A DNA stretch of 62,000 nucleotides from NCBI RefSeq assembly GCF_964340395.1, contig NC_135551.1:29035880-29097879 (forward strand), in the 5' to 3' direction. Both the position numbers and the translations under genes were made by a program. The DNA is from Glandiceps talaboti (Eukaryota > Hemichordata > Enteropneusta > Spengelidae). Every line of letters begins with the position of its first letter. Within the stretch, counting starts at the first letter, position 1. Below are positions 59,032 through 62,000 of the stretch, piece by piece. Below the pieces are notes generated by a model. The model worked only from the letters and a program-made list of their open reading frames with translations, ran no database searches and was not told the DNA's origin.

Positions 59032-60851
59032 GTGAGTCAATATTTCAACCTATACTTGTACAGAAGTATACTGAATATTTTGCGGAGAAAGGAAAGTGAC
59101 GTCTTTTACATGCATGTCGTTGTTTTCACCTCTTCAAGTGAAAGCATGCGTTTGTGCATCTACCACGAAAGACCACACTGCCATTTTGACGATTTAAAAA
59201 ACGTGCTTATTTCGGTCTACGAAATCACGTTATTTAAGCATTCTTCCTCGTCAACAACTATTTTCTATCACAGCAGCGTATTAAATTGGGCAATATTTGT
59301 AAATTAGTAATTACGCATCGCATGAATCTGTGCGTTCATTGATATGACGCTTCATGCGTCCCTTTTTCAACATAACAAAGCCGGTTAGCGTCATGCAAAA
59401 AAACATTGCAAGCAAAGCGTACTATACGCGCGTAAGGACCGAACCCAAACAGTATTTTCACTATATTTACGGATATCCTCGATGTCTGACTAATTTAATC
59501 TCACCGTTTAGTTAGCTTGCATTTCTTCCTGTGGGACAAATTATTTGTGATGATTTAAATATGTTTTACCGCGTGGCATGCTCAGTAAATGTATTGTATG
59601 AAAGGGCGACATGTGACAGCTTTCTTTTGTGTTCGCCCGAAGACGCCTGACAAAAGAAATTATGTCCGTTATATAATACAAGGTTTAAAACGTATGGTAT
59701 TGCTGTACAAAAGTTGTAAATTTGTATTTCTTTCAGCGTCGAATTATGCTTACGCAGTACAACTTTCTTCTAATTAACGAAATTGGGTTCATGGAAATAA
59801 TTCATTTGGATATAGGTCAGACAATCCGTACAGATAGGGGTCAACAAAGCGCCCACATGGTCGGCGGCCGCGGTTTTGCCAACTTTTGGTTCAGATTTTA
59901 GAATTAGATATTTCTTTTTGTGATACGCATTGCTTTGAATTTTCAATACTACACTGCTACAGCACAAATGTTTGTTTACACAAGGATGGTGATCTGAACA
60001 AAGCTTGTCCAATCTGAGCTTGATAGTGGTTATAAACAAACGTGGCTTCAACATGCCACTTGCCAATTGACTTTTGATCTTTGTGTTTGAACTGACTAAG
60101 AGAAATAGGTGAAGTTATAAAATTGTTTGTATTTGAGAAAATTGAATCGTCTGATATTCTGTGACAAGGATCATCTTATATAGATATAAGATTATTATAA
60201 TATAAGGCTCGTGATTGCTAAATTATTAGACTGACCTCATCTTGATCATAAAAGCTGATTTGTAAATGTATTTGTGGTGGTATTTGTATTCAAAGGTCTA
60301 GCTAGCAGTGCATTATCCTATGTAAACACTTGACATCAGAAATACTCCAACATCAATGGATAGTTGTGTACAGAACTAATTCACCAAACAAAAAATATTC
60401 CATGTTAGGCCTAATAAAAAAGTCATTTGGTTCCGGTTAGTTTTTCACACCCACCCTAAACTTTTTTTTTTTGATTTTTGAGAAAAAAATAAAATGAAGT
60501 CTCACAAGAAATGGTGGATGCGAAAATTGACATCAACTTAAAAGACAATATAAAACTGTTCTTCCAATCTGTAATGGATGTACATCTGATGAGAAGTAAC
60601 CAATAACACAGAGACCATATGGAAAACAACGGAAAACATACCTACCTAAACTAGACACTCACATATAGAAAAACAAATTTAAAAAATCTACCTACCCGAC
60701 TTATCTAAAATTGAATGTAATCGGAACCACATAATTATTTTTTTTATCTCTTATCATCGCCAATACCATGTAGATACCTTTAGATACACCAGAACTTCCA
60801 GAATTATATTTTTGTCAAATTCATTAATTTAGTTTATTTTAAATATGACAG
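59032..60851 (+). other. intron 1 of the SYNCRIP-like gene
   Basis: It contains the second TGGTTCCG-family MITE at 60428-60729, ending about 120 nt before the acceptor. The rest shows nothing recognised. Confidence 0.55.
60428..60729. mobile_element. MITE, TGGTTCCG family, copy 2
   Basis: It begins TGGTTCCGGTTA and ends TAATCGGAACCA. Its interior, for example CAATATAAAACTGTTCTTCC, is the reverse complement of the copy at 32974-33320. Confidence 0.85.
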
Positions 60852-60860
60852 GAGTGAATC

Positions 60861-61050
60861 ATGGCTGACACAGAAATGGGAGCGAATGGGGAGGAGATGC
60901 AGCAGGAAGAGGTGCAAGGACAGGCTACAGACCAGGAAGAACCTATGGAATCAGAATCCTATACACGGAGTGAAGATTACCAGAAATTAGTCGATGCTGG
61001 TCTCAATGAAACAGTGTCAGAAGCTCTTGACAAAATTTATCAAACACCAG
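60861..61050 (+). CDS. SYNCRIP: SYNCRIP/HNRNPR-type hnRNP, first coding exon (partial gene)
   Basis: The exon (60852-61050) begins after a TGACAG acceptor, has ATG at 60861 and ends CACCAG before GTAAGT: 63 codons plus one base. The acidic start is followed by EEPMESESYTRSEDYQKLVD and AGLNETVSEALDKIYQTP. This lines up with the N-terminal region of human SYNCRIP (hnRNP Q) and hnRNP R, which read EEPMDTTSAVIHSENFQTLL then DAGLPQKVAEKLDEIY. In those proteins this all-helical acidic NURR domain precedes three RRMs and an RGG tail, and the family acts in mRNA splicing, stability, transport and translation. The RRM exons lie beyond the right edge. Invertebrates usually have one gene for the pair, so the symbol is by family. 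Confidence 0.88.
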
Positions 61051-62000
61051 GTAAGTCTGCACTGAAGATTTTCATTTGAAAAATTTACATTTATGAACAA
61101 CAATAATGCATATAAAGATCTGAAAGATCTGACAGGATCAATTTGGGACTTACTGTTTTGTCAAATACCATTATTTCAGATCATCAGATGTGCTTTTACA
61201 TGACACTATGTTTACTGATCTAGTATTTGTGAACATCTAATGGTGTTAACAGACATCTTGGGTTACCTGTTTTTCAAAAGTTGTTGATCTGCTGTCAGCT
61301 ATTGAATCTTCAAATTTGTGATAGGAATGTTTTAGCAATCACTTTTTCCTTTAGAGACCGGCCTATGTTTATAAAAGTTGAAGTTGTGTAGTTTCTAATG
61401 TTGTAACACTTGTCTTGTGGGCAAATATTTAATTGGAGGTTAGGGGACATGGGACTACCTTGAAAGATGGGTAGCAAGTGGTTAGATAAGTTGACCAACA
61501 TCTGGACCCTTGGGTACTTTCGGTTTACAATATGAACAAAGGAACAGAATGTATCACACTATTTGAATGATAATAGTGATTTTATGACATCACTTGATAA
61601 TGTAATGCTCAGTTATTAATTTGTTCACCTTGTGAATTTCAACTAATGTACTACACCTAGTCCTGTGAAAACCAGTCAAAAAGTAATAATATAATTTATA
61701 AATACTTATAGATAATTAAGTGTGATAGAAATTAACATAGCTGAACATGTTACGAACAAATGAACATAGTATTGATAGAATACAGAACATGTTTATTCTT
61801 TTTGAAAAATAACCATCTCAATTTCATTATTTTACAAAAATGTGTCGACAAATATATGCTAATTCAAGGAAGCTTTCATTTGTTTCACTCATTGCTTTCA
61901 CTCGGCAATGTGATCAGATATGCTACCATTTACCAGTAGTCTAATTCACACATATTTATCATCTCAAGCTCAAAAATAACATATTTAGCATGTTGAAGGC
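61051..62000 (+). other. start of intron 2 of the SYNCRIP-like gene
   Basis: Starts with GTAAGT. AT-rich, with no further exon or repeat recognised before the window ends. Confidence 0.75.

Overview
This is a window from an animal nuclear genome. Genes are split by GT-AG introns, coding exons are short, introns are long and AT-rich, microsatellites and minisatellites are abundant, and there are many small inverted-repeat (MITE-like) transposons and one tRNA-derived SINE. The proteins and genome style fit an invertebrate bilaterian. I cannot fix the phylum from the sequence alone.

Four genes are supported. (1) On the + strand at 305-433 lies the last coding exon of an unidentified gene; its protein ends in RDEL, an ER-retrieval signal, and a poly(A) signal follows at 671. 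(2) On the - strand, from 40653 down to 5758, is a ten-exon gene for a predicted 436-residue secretory-pathway JmjC/cupin-like oxygenase. It has a signal peptide, a complete H-x-D...H iron triad, a C-terminal EF-hand region and a final RVEL. All exon phases agree. (3) On the + strand, 41029-53760, is a complete 13-exon SRRM1 (SRm160) splicing coactivator of 893 residues. It has an N-terminal PWI domain, a long RS/SP-rich tail, a Lys/His block and the conserved C-terminal LDDLEK segment. (4) On the + strand from about 58960, running off the right edge, is the start of the SYNCRIP/HNRNPR-type hnRNP gene, with a putative non-coding first exon and the first coding exon at 60861-61050.

Layout: genes 1 and 2 converge tail to tail across about 5 kb of satellite-rich intergenic DNA (434-5757). 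Genes 2 and 3 are divergent, with start codons only 375 bp apart, so they probably share a bidirectional promoter. Genes 3 and 4 are in tandem, separated by about 5 kb. SRRM1 and SYNCRIP both act in pre-mRNA and mRNA handling, while the two left genes point to the ER lumen.

The most unusual part is the last intron of the JmjC gene (5830-6887). The 5' splice site is present in six tandem copies at its upstream end and the 3' splice site in four tandem copies at its downstream end. The three extra acceptors each lead to an in-frame stop three codons later, so their use would remove the C-terminal RVEL tail. Other notable structures are a TTAA-flanked piggyBac-like element in SRRM1 intron 6, a foldback element family with three copies close together in JmjC intron 1, a tandem 1.1 kb duplication carrying a TIR element in only one copy, and a MITE lying 28 nt from a 3' splice site.
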